Shown: positions 31,854-41,357, counted from the first letter of the stretch. The stretch is 64,000 bases of DNA from Marinifilum_A sediminis (GCA_947496465.1 CANMCX010000013.1:1-64000), one strand, 5' to 3'. Notes: a model not told the origin generated them from the sequence alone. Made by a program: numbers and translations.

Positions 31854-34088
31854 ATGAAGAAGTCAAGAAGAGAATTTATTAAGTTATCCGCTATTGGTGC
31901 CGGAGGTTTGGTGCTTGCCAATCCTTTATTAAATGCCATGATTGGGCAAGTTAATGCGGCAGAGCCAATGGATGCTTCAAAAATAAAGCGCTTCCCAACG
32001 TACTGTGAAGTATGTTTCTGGAAATGTGCCGGTTGGGTTTATACCGACGATAAGGGTGAAATCTGGAAGATTGAAGGAAACGAGGATGATCCTCATAGCA
32101 ATGGTCGCTTTTGTCCGAGAGGAACTGGCGGTATTGGGATGTACAATGATCCGGATCGTTTGAAAACTCCTTTAATGCGTGTTGAAGAGAATGGAAAGCA
32201 AACCTTTAAAGAAGTTAGTTGGGATAAGGCATTTCGTGTTATCGCAGCGAAAATGAATAAGATAAAGGACGAAAGTGGTCCTGAAAGCCTGGCATTGTTT
32301 AAGCATGGTTCAGGTGGCGCTCATTTCGGAAAACTATTTAAAGCCTTCGGATCCAGAAATATTACTGCTCCTTCCTATGCTCAATGTAGAGGTCCACGCG
32401 AAGTAGGTTTCAAAACTACTTTCGGATCAAATATTAATTCTCCCGAGCCTGTCGATTTAGAAAATACCAAGTGTTTAGTTCTGATCGGAAATCATATTGG
32501 AGAGAACATGCACAATTCTCATGTGCAGGAAATGTCAAAAGCTATTGATAGAGGAGCAACAATTATTACGGTTGATCCAAGATTATCAACTGCGGCAAGT
32601 AAATCGAAATATTGGTTGCCTATTAAACCAGCTACTGATATTGCATTGCTTTTGGCTTGGATGAATGTTATTGTAACTGAAGAATTATACGACAAAGAAT
32701 ATATAGAGCAATATGCCTACGGATTGGAAGATCTGCAAGCTCATGTTGCTGATAAAACGCCTGAATGGGCAGAAGAAATTACAACTATTAGCGCTGACGT
32801 AATTCGTCAGACAGCTAGAGAAATGGCATTCCATGCACCTGCTACATTAATTCATCCGGGACGACATGTTACCTGGTATGGAGATGATACGCAGCGATTA
32901 AGAGCTATGGCAATGCTAAATGCACTATTGGGATCATGGGGACGTGAAGGCGGCTTCTATTTCCCAGAAAAGGCAAAAATCCCATCTTATCCGCATCCTG
33001 GGTATCCTGCTGCAAGTTGGACATGGAAAGAGCATTTGGATGGCAAGTATGCATTAGCAGGATCATCAATTGCAAATGTTTTTGTGGACATGTCGCATCC
33101 TGATAATGAGTCGGATTACAAGATTAAAGGATGGTTTGTAGTTGGTACTAACTTAATCTCTACCATTCCTGATACCAAACGAACTCTAGAAGCTATTCAA
33201 AATCTCGATTTATTGGTTGTTGTAGATACCATGCCAATGGAGATAACGGGTTATGCTGATATTATTCTACCGGAATGTACTTATCTGGAGCGTTACGATG
33301 ACATGCGAAGCTCCCCAAACCGTATACCAAATGTTGCAGTTAGAGTTCCTGCAGTTAAGCCTAAATATCTTTCGAAGCCTTCAGATTGGATCGTGAGAAA
33401 ACTAGCTAAAAAGCTAAAGATTTCAAGTCATTTTAAGTATGAAAGTTACGGTGAGATTATCGATTGGCAATTGAAGCAAATGGGATCTTCATTGGCTGAA
33501 ATGAAAGAGAAAGGTGTTTTAAAATTGGATAGAAAAACACCAATGTTTATGGCTGAGGATGATTATCATGAATTTGGAACATCAACAGGAATGATTGAAT
33601 TGTATTCTTTAGATCTTGAAATGGAAGGATTCGATCCAATACCAAATTATACACCACATCCTGAGCCTCCTAAAGGTTTTTATAGATTGAATTATGGTCG
33701 TGCGCCAATGCATACATTTGGTAGAACGGTAAATAATCCAAACTTAAATGAACTGATGAGTGAGAACAAACTTTGGGTGAATCCAAAAGTCGCTGCTGAA
33801 AACAATTTAGAGAATGATCAGGAAGTTTGGTTAAAGAACCAGGATGGAGTGATTTCTGATTTCCCGATAAAAGTTCGTGTAACAGAGAGAATAGGGAAAG
33901 ATAATGTTTACATGATTCATGGATTCGGACGTGGAAATAAAAAATTGAAGAGATCTTTTGGAAAAGGAATTAGTGATTCTCAATTGATAACCAATGTAAT
34001 GGTTGATCCTGTAATGGGGGGAACTGGAATGAGAGGAAACTTTGTAAGCTTTGTAACCAATAAACCTGAAAGAGAGGTGATATCATGA
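31854..34088 (+). CDS. psrA: Molybdopterin oxidoreductase catalytic subunit, PsrA/PhsA type
   Basis: The 744-aa protein is Tat-exported: SRREFIK at residues 4-10 matches the twin-Arg consensus and a hydrophobic stretch follows. A [4Fe-4S] site is formed by Cys 51, 54, 58 and 87 (CEVCFWKC..GRFCPRG). Cys 178 in APSYAQCRGP is placed where the molybdenum ligand of Psr/Phs enzymes sits. The remaining bis-MGD-enzyme blocks follow (IGNHIGENMHNSHVQEM, TVDPRLSTAA, HPGRHVTWYG). The family reduces polysulfide, thiosulfate, sulfur or tetrathionate at the periplasmic face; the rhodanese neighbours favour polysulfide or sulfur. The stop overlaps the psrB start by four bases (ATGA). Confidence 0.92.
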   Translation: MKKSRREFIKLSAIGAGGLVLANPLLNAMIGQVNAAEPMDASKIKRFPTYCEVCFWKCAGWVYTDDKGEIWKIEGNEDDPHSNGRFCPRGTGGIGMYNDPDRLKTPLMRVEENGKQTFKEVSWDKAFRVIAAKMNKIKDESGPESLALFKHGSGGAHFGKLFKAFGSRNITAPSYAQCRGPREVGFKTTFGSNINSPEPVDLENTKCLVLIGNHIGENMHNSHVQEMSKAIDRGATIITVDPRLSTAASKSKYWLPIKPATDIALLLAWMNVIVTEELYDKEYIEQYAYGLEDLQAHVADKTPEWAEEITTISADVIRQTAREMAFHAPATLIHPGRHVTWYGDDTQRLRAMAMLNALLGSWGREGGFYFPEKAKIPSYPHPGYPAASWTWKEHLDGKYALAGSSIANVFVDMSHPDNESDYKIKGWFVVGTNLISTIPDTKRTLEAIQNLDLLVVVDTMPMEITGYADIILPECTYLERYDDMRSSPNRIPNVAVRVPAVKPKYLSKPSDWIVRKLAKKLKISSHFKYESYGEIIDWQLKQMGSSLAEMKEKGVLKLDRKTPMFMAEDDYHEFGTSTGMIELYSLDLEMEGFDPIPNYTPHPEPPKGFYRLNYGRAPMHTFGRTVNNPNLNELMSENKLWVNPKVAAENNLENDQEVWLKNQDGVISDFPIKVRVTERIGKDNVYMIHGFGRGNKKLKRSFGKGISDSQLITNVMVDPVMGGTGMRGNFVSFVTNKPEREVIS

Positions 34089-34618
34089 GATATGCAATGG
34101 TAATTGACACAAAAAAATGTGTTGGATGTAGTGACTGTGTAGTTGCTTGTCAGAACGAAAATCGTGTGCCTATTGGATATTGCCGTGATTGGGTAGTTGA
34201 AAATGCCAAAGGGAAATTTCCGAATGTAAATATTGAATTGAGATCGGAGAGATGTAACCATTGTGAAAATTCACCTTGTGTAAGATGTTGCCCTACAGGA
34301 GCAAGTCATTACGAGGAGGGAGGAATTGTAAAGGTTACTCGCAATGAGTGCATTGGATGTGGAGCTTGTGTTCAGTCATGTCCGTACGATGCTCGTTACT
34401 CTCACCCTGATGGTTACGTTGATAAATGCACCTTCTGTATACATAGAGTGAAGGAAGGTAAATCACCTTCTTGTGTATCGGTTTGTCCAACAGAATGCAT
34501 GTATTTCGGAGATCTTGATGACAAGGAAAGTAAGGTTTATCAATTATTACAAAATAGAGATTGGAAAATATTGGCTCCCGAGGTGGGAACGAAGCCACAT
34601 GTTTACTATCTGATATAA
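34085..34618 (+). CDS. psrB: Four-cluster ferredoxin-type electron transfer subunit, PsrB type
   Basis: The 177-aa protein has sixteen cysteines arranged for four [4Fe-4S] clusters: Cys 12/15/18/22, 57/60/65/69, 89/92/95/99 and 115/118/130/134. This is the standard electron-transfer subunit of complex iron-sulfur molybdoenzymes. It passes electrons from the NrfD-type membrane subunit to PsrA. It has no signal peptide of its own, as expected if it rides with the Tat-exported PsrA. Translationally coupled to psrA by the ATGA overlap; a long hairpin separates it from psrC. Confidence 0.95.
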   Translation: MRYAMVIDTKKCVGCSDCVVACQNENRVPIGYCRDWVVENAKGKFPNVNIELRSERCNHCENSPCVRCCPTGASHYEEGGIVKVTRNECIGCGACVQSCPYDARYSHPDGYVDKCTFCIHRVKEGKSPSCVSVCPTECMYFGDLDDKESKVYQLLQNRDWKILAPEVGTKPHVYYLI

Positions 34619-34708
34619 GATATTTAAGAAAATGATTGTTCGCTGTATTCAAGTTGGTTGTTGTATTCAGTTGGCGATCAGGTTTAACAAGTTCAAGTTT
34701 TATATCGG

Positions 34709-34758
34709 GTTCCGTTTGTCAAGATTCTTTGCGCTGGGGTAATCTTGATGAACGGAAT
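34709..34758 (+). other. Long stem-loop between psrB and psrC
   Basis: An 18-base arm (34709-34726) pairs with 34741-34758 at 15 of 18 positions, with a 14-base loop. No T-run follows and psrC starts 18 bases later. It probably affects transcript stability or subunit ratio instead of ending transcription. Confidence 0.6.
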
Positions 34759-34775
34759 CTAAAAACAATCAAATT

Positions 34776-35717
34776 ATGAACGAAGAAATTATAGTGAGTG
34801 GAAGAATGAATTCTCATATTGATCCGGTTTTGGCAATTTGGGGATGGGAAATTCCATTGTATCTTTTTTTAGGAGGATTAGCGGCAGGAATCATGTTTTT
34901 TGCTGCTTTATATACCATTCTTGGTAGAGAAAAGGAATTGCCAACCGCAGTTAGAAGAGCCACTTTTTTAGTTCCGGCAATTCTGGTTATTGGCTTATTT
35001 GCCTTATTTCTCGATTTGAAACACAAGTTGTATTTCTGGCAACTGTATACTACAATTCGTATTGAATCTCCAATGTCATGGGGAGCCTGGATATTAATGC
35101 TAATCACACCTCTTTCGATTGTTTGGTGTGTTGCGTATTGGCGTGATTTGATTCCGAACTGGAAATTTAAAGTGGGATGGCTGGAGTTTATTGAAAAGCA
35201 GGTTAATGCTTATCGAAAGCCACTAGCCTGGGTAATGATTGTTTCAGCGGTGATTCTTGGTATTTACACAGGAATATTATTATCTGCTTTTAATGCGCGT
35301 CCGTTGTGGAATACTTCCATATTAGGACCATTGTTCCTAGTTTCAGGTTTATCAACAGGAGCTGCGGTAATCATGTGGATGTCAAAAGATCATTTGGAAA
35401 GAACATTGTTCAGCAAGATTGATCTATTGTTGATTGGAATAGAAATATTCTTTATTATACACCTATTTATGGGCTTCATGGCAAGTAATGCCGCACAAAT
35501 TGAAGCAGCTCAATTGTTTTTAGGTGGAGCTTATACTCTTCCTTTTTGGGGTGGAGTTGTTGTTTTAGGTTTACTGATTCCGGCTATTCTCGAAATTTTG
35601 GAATTAAGGGGTAGGAAAATACCTGTTGCTTTGCCAGCAATTTTAATTCTTTTTGGAGGGATAGTTTTCCGTTTTATAATGGTTGATGCCGGTCAGATAA
35701 GTAAGTATTTATATTAA
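34776..35717 (+). CDS. psrC: NrfD-family membrane subunit, PsrC type
   Basis: The 313-aa integral membrane protein has about eight helices. The signature region near residues 16-40 (AIWGWEIPLYLFLGGLAAGI) matches NrfD/PsrC quinol-oxidising anchors, and a Met/Trp-rich loop (SPMSWGAWILML, near 95-106) is also typical. It oxidises menaquinol and feeds electrons through PsrB to PsrA. It completes the PsrABC complex; a perfect terminator 54 bases after the stop closes the operon. Confidence 0.93.
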   Translation: MNEEIIVSGRMNSHIDPVLAIWGWEIPLYLFLGGLAAGIMFFAALYTILGREKELPTAVRRATFLVPAILVIGLFALFLDLKHKLYFWQLYTTIRIESPMSWGAWILMLITPLSIVWCVAYWRDLIPNWKFKVGWLEFIEKQVNAYRKPLAWVMIVSAVILGIYTGILLSAFNARPLWNTSILGPLFLVSGLSTGAAVIMWMSKDHLERTLFSKIDLLLIGIEIFFIIHLFMGFMASNAAQIEAAQLFLGGAYTLPFWGGVVVLGLLIPAILEILELRGRKIPVALPAILILFGGIVFRFIMVDAGQISKYLY

Positions 35718-35770
35718 TGGAAATTGGTTTTGATTAATAGTAACTTAAACCAATTATTCGCGTAAGTTGT

Positions 35771-35800
35771 AAAGGATACATTAAGTTGTATCCTTTTTTT
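35771..35800 (+). terminator. Rho-independent terminator of the psr operon
   Basis: AAAGGATACA (35771-35780), loop TTAAGT, then TGTATCCTTT (35787-35796) continuing into T's to 35800. The stem is perfect. Confidence 0.92.
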
Positions 35801-35830
35801 ATTGCAAGTTTAATACAATTGTATTTTATT

Positions 35831-36202
35831 ATGGGTGAAGTCACGTACGATATCATTACTAAAAATGACTTGAAAGTTGTTATTCGAAAATTCAATGGTA
35901 TTGTTGATGTGGAAGATGTATTGGATTCTTTTAAGTATATCCAAAAAGAAATGCTTGATGAAAAAGTGCTTGGAGTAGTAACTAATTTTGATGAGAGTGT
36001 AATGAATATCAACTTATCACAACTTCAAGAAGTAATTAAATACCTGAAAACAACTCCTGAATTTCATCAAGTTAAACTTGCGGTAGTTGTTAATTCTCCA
36101 GATAAAATTGTCATTCCTATGATGGCACAAGCAAAAACTGAAGAAGCAATAATAAAACCTTTTTCAAGCGAGCATGCAGCTGTCAATTGGATATTTGAGT
36201 AG
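35831..36202 (+). CDS. STAS/SpoIIAA-like small protein
   Basis: The 123-aa cytosolic protein starts at ATG 35831. A longer reading from a TTG at 35786 would begin inside the psr terminator and is rejected. The fold pattern (VVIRKFNGIVDVEDVLDSFK, VLGVVTNFDESVMNI, VKLAVVVNSPDKIVIPMMAQ) fits the SpoIIAA-like/STAS group common in Bacteroidota, usually of unknown partner. It is separated from psrC by the terminator, so it is likely a separate transcript; it precedes the TetR gene by 119 bases. Confidence 0.75.
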   Translation: MGEVTYDIITKNDLKVVIRKFNGIVDVEDVLDSFKYIQKEMLDEKVLGVVTNFDESVMNINLSQLQEVIKYLKTTPEFHQVKLAVVVNSPDKIVIPMMAQAKTEEAIIKPFSSEHAAVNWIFE

Positions 36203-36321
36203 CAAATATTATCTAATTGTCAGAACCCTAAATCATTATTGATTCAAAATTTTTTGGAGGAAACTAGATTTCTGTTGTAACTTGGGTAAAAACGGATAGT
36301 TAAACCTAAGTTATTGTTGTT

Positions 36322-36909
36322 ATGGCTCCTAATAAAAAATTACCTGATGATGTGGATAAGAGGAGGGAAATTCTAAGTACGGCTTTAGAGATTTTTGTGA
36401 AGGAAGGATATTTTTCAACTACTGGAGCAAGTATAGCCAAAGCCATTGTTATTTCTGAGAAAGAACTTTTTTCTTATTTCGAGACCAAAGAAGATTTGCT
36501 ACATACCATTGTTGAAGAGGCAGTTCATTTGCTATTTGATGGTATAGATCCTAATGAAGATGGCGAACTGCAGGAAGTAGAATTGCTGTTTTTTATCAAT
36601 GATTATTTTGATTCTGTAGAGAAGAATCTCAAATTCTTTAAGTTGTTTTATGCGCTTAGACTTCAGCCAGGAGTGGTTCCTTTATACAAACAAGAATTGG
36701 ATGAAATTGTAAGCATGAAATTCGATGTGTTGAATGAGTACTTTAGTCAGAGTGGTGCAGCCGATCCCGAAATGGAAACAGAGTTTTTAACTTCGATGTT
36801 GGAAGGTATTGCGATGAATTTTGTTCTGGAACCCGAAGGTTATCCTATTGATGCCATGCAACAAAAAGTTTTAAATATGTATGTAAAGAAGGCAGAATAT
36901 GAAGAGTGA
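36322..36909 (+). CDS. TetR-family transcriptional regulator
   Basis: The 195-aa protein has the TetR N-terminal HTH (about 13-60: KRREILSTALEIFVKEGYFS, then ISEKELFSYFETKEDLLHTI) and a helical ligand-binding C-terminal domain with a MLEGIAMNFVLEPEGYP segment typical of the family. The usual G-x-T turn is changed to GASIAKAIVIS. Ligand and targets are unknown. It precedes a strong bidirectional terminator. A possible promoter (TTTTGG, about 20 bases, TAACTTGG near 36277) lies upstream. Confidence 0.9.
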   Translation: MAPNKKLPDDVDKRREILSTALEIFVKEGYFSTTGASIAKAIVISEKELFSYFETKEDLLHTIVEEAVHLLFDGIDPNEDGELQEVELLFFINDYFDSVEKNLKFFKLFYALRLQPGVVPLYKQELDEIVSMKFDVLNEYFSQSGAADPEMETEFLTSMLEGIAMNFVLEPEGYPIDAMQQKVLNMYVKKAEYEE

Positions 36910-36948
36910 TATTAATTAGGAATGAGTAAATGAAAATTAATAATACAA

Positions 36949-36986
36949 AAAATCCGATTCGTAATACGAATCGGATTTTATTTTTT
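36949..36986. terminator. Bidirectional terminator
   Basis: AAAATCCGATTCGT (36949-36962), loop AAT, then ACGAATCGGATTTT (36966-36979), followed by ATTTTTT. It lies between the convergent tetR-type gene and the M3 peptidase gene. Confidence 0.93.
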
Positions 36987-37018
36987 GAGCAAATTATCTT
37001 ATTGCTAATCGCTATTTT

Positions 37019-39133
37019 TTATTTTAAACCACGTTTGATCAATAAAGGATCAATGCTAGGCTCAGCACCTCTAAATTGCTTGTACAATTTCATAGGATCT
37101 TCAGTACCACCTTTTGCCAATACGTTATCGCGGAAAGCTTTAGCAGTTGCTTTATCGAATAAAGAAGTTTCTTTAAATGCCATAAATGCATCTGAATCTA
37201 AAACACCTGCCCAAATGTAAGCATAGTAACCAGCAGAATATCCACCAGCGAAAATGTGGTTGAAGTAAGTAGAACGGTATCTTGAGTAGATCTCGTCAAT
37301 TAATCCAAGCTCACCTAAATAATTCTTTTCGAAAGTCATTACATCTTCAGTTAATTCTTCAGACATTGTATGATATTTCATATCTAATAAAGAAGCAGCA
37401 AGATATTCAACAGTAGCAAATCCCTGGTTGAATTTACCAGCATTTTGAATTTTCTTCACCAATTCAGCAGGAATTACTTCACCAGTTTTGTAATGCTTCG
37501 CATAGATTGCTAACATTTCTGGTTCGAAGCACCAGTTTTCCATAACCTGAGATGGAAGCTCAACAAAATCACGAGAAACAGAAGTTCCCGATAAGTAGTT
37601 GTACTCACACTTAGAAAGGAATCCGTGAAGAGCGTGACCGAACTCGTGGAATAAAGTTTCAACTTCATCTGGAGTTAATAATGCAGGAGTATCGCCAACA
37701 GGCTTAGTAAAGTTACAGATGTTCAAGATAACCGGAGTAACAGGCTTAGCAGTTCCGAAACCTGATTGCTTACGGAAAGAACTCATCCATGCACCTCCAC
37801 GCTTAGAAGCACGTGGGTGATAATCCAAATAGAAAATACCAATGTGAGATCCATCAGCTTCTTGCAATTCGAAAACCTGGTTTGCAGGATTGAATTTAGC
37901 GATATCGTTACGTTCAATGAATTTGATACCATATAATTTAGTAGCTAAAGCAAAAGCACCATCACGAACATTGTTGATTTCGAAATATGGCTTTAACTCT
38001 TCTTCGTCCAAGTCGTATTTCGCTTTCTTTACTTTGTCAGCATAGTACCACCAGTCCCAAGAAGCAAGCTTGAATTTACCACCTTCTTTAGCAATCATTT
38101 TCTGCATTTCCTTCACTTCTTTCTTAGCGTTAGGAAGAGCAGCTTTCCAAAGTTTATTCAATAACTCAAATGCTTTTTCAGGAGTTTTAGCCATGTTCTT
38201 TTCAAGAACGTATTCTGCATGGTTGTTGTAACCAAACAATTTAGCTCGCTGAATACGAAGATTTACAATCTTCTTAGCATTCTCTTTGTTATCGAATTCG
38301 TTGTTGTTGTTACCACGGTTTACGTAACCCATGTACAATTGCTTACGCAAGTCACGGTTATCAGCATACTGTAGGAAAGGCAACATGCTTGGCTTTTGAG
38401 TTGTGAACAACCACTTGCCTTCTTTATCTGCAGCTTTTGCAGTTTCAGCAGCAGCAGCAATTACACCTTCTGGTAAACCTGCAAGATCTTTTTCGTTATC
38501 AATAACCAATTCGAAGTTGTTTGTTTCTTTCAAAACATTCTCGCCAAACTGAAGAGTTAACTTAGAAAGTTGCTCGTCAATTTTACGCAATTGATCTTTC
38601 TTGTCAGCAGGAAGATTAGCACCACCGCGAACAAAACCCTGATACATTTTCTCAAGCATAGTTTGTTCTTCAACAGAAAGCTCTAATTGATCTTTTTGCT
38701 CGTAAACAGACTTGATTCTTTTGAAAAGATTTTCGTTCAAACTAATATCTGCACTATAAGCAGTCATTAGTGGAGATAATCTTTTAGCAAGAGCAGCAAT
38801 TGAATCGTTGTTTTCCGATCCTTTGATGTTATAAAATACATCGCTTACTTTACCTAGTAATTCACCAGCTTTTTCGTAAGCAACAATCGTATTTTCGAAA
38901 GTTGGAGCTTCAGTATTGTTTGCAATTGCATCAATTTCGGTACGACCCTCTTCCATTCCTTGAGTGAACGCAGGCTCGAAATGCTCGAACTTAATTAAAT
39001 CGAATGGAGGTGTTTGGTGTGGAGTGTTATACTCTGCAAAAAACGGATTTCCAGCTTTTTGCTCATTTTTTTTACCATCACAGGCGGTGAAACCGATACC
39101 TGCAATAAGTACGTAAAGGAACGTCTTTTTCAC
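37019..39133 (-). CDS. dcp: M3-family metallopeptidase (peptidyl-dipeptidase Dcp-like), lipoprotein
   Basis: The 704-aa enzyme is close to the usual length for Dcp/oligopeptidase A. The zinc motif is HEFGH (His 496, Glu 497, His 500) in TLFHEFGHALHG, with downstream VELPSQVMENWCFEPE supplying the third ligand. The N-terminus is a lipoprotein signal (lipobox FTAC, Cys 18), so the enzyme is anchored in the envelope, unlike the cytosolic E. coli protein but as in many Bacteroidota. It removes dipeptides from peptide C-termini. A single gene between two terminators. Its codon use is more GC-balanced than neighbours, consistent with high expression. Confidence 0.94.
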   Translation of the reverse strand: MKKTFLYVLIAGIGFTACDGKKNEQKAGNPFFAEYNTPHQTPPFDLIKFEHFEPAFTQGMEEGRTEIDAIANNTEAPTFENTIVAYEKAGELLGKVSDVFYNIKGSENNDSIAALAKRLSPLMTAYSADISLNENLFKRIKSVYEQKDQLELSVEEQTMLEKMYQGFVRGGANLPADKKDQLRKIDEQLSKLTLQFGENVLKETNNFELVIDNEKDLAGLPEGVIAAAAETAKAADKEGKWLFTTQKPSMLPFLQYADNRDLRKQLYMGYVNRGNNNNEFDNKENAKKIVNLRIQRAKLFGYNNHAEYVLEKNMAKTPEKAFELLNKLWKAALPNAKKEVKEMQKMIAKEGGKFKLASWDWWYYADKVKKAKYDLDEEELKPYFEINNVRDGAFALATKLYGIKFIERNDIAKFNPANQVFELQEADGSHIGIFYLDYHPRASKRGGAWMSSFRKQSGFGTAKPVTPVILNICNFTKPVGDTPALLTPDEVETLFHEFGHALHGFLSKCEYNYLSGTSVSRDFVELPSQVMENWCFEPEMLAIYAKHYKTGEVIPAELVKKIQNAGKFNQGFATVEYLAASLLDMKYHTMSEELTEDVMTFEKNYLGELGLIDEIYSRYRSTYFNHIFAGGYSAGYYAYIWAGVLDSDAFMAFKETSLFDKATAKAFRDNVLAKGGTEDPMKLYKQFRGAEPSIDPLLIKRGLK

Positions 39134-39237
39134 TTTGTTAGGTTTAGTAATTAATACTTAAAATTGTTCGACTGCCAAAGTAATAAAAATCGATAGCTTT
39201 TCCTTATGAAATAAACGGTTTCGTAACATACTTTTTC

Positions 39238-39283
39238 AATTAAAAATGAGTAATTATCAATTGACAATTATTCATTTTTAATT
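39238..39283 (-). terminator. AT-rich hairpin at the 3' end of the U32 peptidase gene
   Basis: An 18-base arm (39238-39255) pairs with 39266-39283 at 17 of 18 positions around a 10-base loop. It lies 6 bases past the stop codon on the minus strand. Almost no GC, so strength as a terminator is uncertain. Confidence 0.6.
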
Positions 39284-39288
39284 CTTCA

Positions 39289-41271
39289 TTATTTCAAGCC
39301 TTTTTTCATATTGAAACTGGTGGATGGCTGAACCTGCTTGGCTTGCTGGAAATTCTTCATTAATCTTTTAAAAGTATTCGAGGATACTTTCTCATGAGTT
39401 AGATCAATTAAGAAACGACGAAATCCTTCTTTGTGCAGTTTATTTTTTTGTTGCATCCATGTTACTGGATGTTTCGGATAAACAATGGTGATTCCATCAC
39501 GAAGTTCCTTGTCGTATTCACCTTGCATGTCATCAATCAGTTCATCATTTACTGTTTTAACAGGCATACGAGAATAGAACAATTGAGGGTAGAAGTAGAC
39601 CGGGACAATTCCGAATCGATCGTTTCCTTTGATCAGGTTCTCTAAATCATTTTCTTGAGGATGTGTGAATAGATTAATTCTTTCCTCGCGAAGATGAGCT
39701 ACTGCCGCATCATTAAATAAGTATACATTTTCGTTACAAGCAATTCTCGCTTTTTTAGGAAGTAATAGTTTCTGAGAGATATGACTCAGCATAAAATTCT
39801 GATAGCCTTTTCTCATTGCTGTTTTACAAAGCTGTTTGTAAAAAGGTAAATCCTTTTCAGGAATGAACTTAGGCAATTCAATCATTATTTTATGAGCATT
39901 CTTCTGTAGAAAAGGAACATCCCATTTCAACTCTTCCCATTCTGATTTCTTTAGATTTAAAATCAGATAATTCATCTCATTTAAATGAATTTTACGAAGC
40001 CATGCCAATGAATCGATACGAACATAGATTTGTTCCTTTTGAGGAATGTTTTTAGAACCTAAGCCTTTAATGATTTTTGCTTTCTCAGTTCTGTGCATGC
40101 TTGCTTTAAACGGTTTTCCCTCGTCTTGAAACTTGCTCGGGAATTTTTCTTGATTCATTCCAGCTAAATAAACCTGATCTCCTCTTTGTGCTTTGGTGTT
40201 TCCAGCATCAATTTGATAACATCCTTCGCTTAAGGATTTAAAATCTTTTACTTTAATGGCTTTTTGAGGTTCACCATTTCGTTGCTTAAAGCGTATTCTA
40301 TTTCCTAATTGAATTTCGTGGCTTGAGGTGAAGATAATGGCATCTTTGGTTCGTTTTTCAACAGATCCAACTAAAATACCTGTGTTTGTATTTTCTGTTA
40401 TTGCCTGATTTACGTTTCCAGCTAAAAAATATCCGGTTTTCTCACGACCCATATCAAAAGCAAGAATTTCCTTAGCTGATTTTACATCATTATCATCCAA
40501 AACTTTACGGTAGGCTTTGGAAACATTGTAAACAAACTCAGCTGGCTTTAATCTTCCTTCTATTTTTATGGATTCAATACCCATTTTCATCAATTCTGGT
40601 AAGACATCAACCGCTTGATTGTCCTTTAAACTGAAGACGTATTGGGTTTTATTGCCCGTTTCGAAATATCTACGACAAGGTTGAGCACACAAACCTCTGT
40701 TAGCACCACTACCACCCAAAAAGCTACTGAACAAACACATGCCTGAGAAGGAGTAGCACAAAGCTCCGTGCATGAATATTTCCAATTCAATATCTGTTTT
40801 TTGTTTGATCTCTTTTAGTTCAGGTAAGGTTAGTTCACGAGCCATTACAGCTCTTTCGAAATCTTTCTGCTTGCAATAAATAGCACCCAATGAATTGTGG
40901 TGAGCCATTTGTGTGCTTGCATGAACCGTAATTTTCGGGAAATGCTTTTTCACCAAATGATAAACTCCCCAATCTTGAATGATTATGGCACTAATATCAG
41001 TTTTCTGGATTAGGAATAAAGTATCGAGTAAGTCAGATAACTCTTCGTTTTTAATAACCGTGTTCAGGGTTAGATAAACCTTGATATTGTTTTTTTTAGC
41101 AATCTTTAAGAGAGCCTGAAGTTGTCCGGTTGTAAAATTAGAAGCTCGTCCGCGAGCATTAAACTGGCGAAGTCCAAGATATACAGCATCAGCTCCACCT
41201 TTAACAGCAGCGTGAAACATTTCAGGATTTCCAACGGGTAATAGTAATTCAGGCTTATTCATTTTTCTCAT
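39289..41271 (-). CDS. U32-family peptidase, RlhA-like
   Basis: The 660-aa cytosolic protein has the U32 signature around ELEIFMHGALCYSFSGMCLF (residues 163-180) and four cysteines (172, 179, 195, 199), which in RlhA/TrhP homologues bind an Fe-S cluster. Established members hydroxylate 23S rRNA C2501 (RlhA) or tRNA uridine 34 (TrhP), despite the peptidase label. The long C-terminal extension suits the RlhA/YdcP group. A TATCTTTG box on the minus strand (41293-41286) predicts transcription starting near 41279. That would leave only about 8 bases before ATG 41271, so the second ATG (41262) may be the true start. Confidence 0.88.
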   Translation of the reverse strand: MRKMNKPELLLPVGNPEMFHAAVKGGADAVYLGLRQFNARGRASNFTTGQLQALLKIAKKNNIKVYLTLNTVIKNEELSDLLDTLFLIQKTDISAIIIQDWGVYHLVKKHFPKITVHASTQMAHHNSLGAIYCKQKDFERAVMARELTLPELKEIKQKTDIELEIFMHGALCYSFSGMCLFSSFLGGSGANRGLCAQPCRRYFETGNKTQYVFSLKDNQAVDVLPELMKMGIESIKIEGRLKPAEFVYNVSKAYRKVLDDNDVKSAKEILAFDMGREKTGYFLAGNVNQAITENTNTGILVGSVEKRTKDAIIFTSSHEIQLGNRIRFKQRNGEPQKAIKVKDFKSLSEGCYQIDAGNTKAQRGDQVYLAGMNQEKFPSKFQDEGKPFKASMHRTEKAKIIKGLGSKNIPQKEQIYVRIDSLAWLRKIHLNEMNYLILNLKKSEWEELKWDVPFLQKNAHKIMIELPKFIPEKDLPFYKQLCKTAMRKGYQNFMLSHISQKLLLPKKARIACNENVYLFNDAAVAHLREERINLFTHPQENDLENLIKGNDRFGIVPVYFYPQLFYSRMPVKTVNDELIDDMQGEYDKELRDGITIVYPKHPVTWMQQKNKLHKEGFRRFLIDLTHEKVSSNTFKRLMKNFQQAKQVQPSTSFNMKKGLK

Positions 41272-41285
41272 CTTTGTTCAGCCTG

Positions 41286-41293
41286 CAAAGATA
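41286..41293 (-). promoter_or_regulatory. -7 promoter element of the U32 peptidase gene
   Basis: TATCTTTG on the minus strand is an exact match to the Bacteroidota box TAnnTTTG. No TTTG at the expected -33 position. Confidence 0.5.
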
Positions 41294-41327
41294 GAACCGA
41301 TATTTGTGCTATGCGAGTTTTGGGTAC

Positions 41328-41357
41328 AAAAAAACCGTTCTCCTTTAGTAAGAACGG
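41328..41357 (-). terminator. Rho-independent terminator of the DUF4251 gene
   Basis: CCGTTCT (41335-41341) with AGAACGG (41351-41357). Read on the minus strand, the stem is followed by seven T (41334-41328). Confidence 0.9.
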
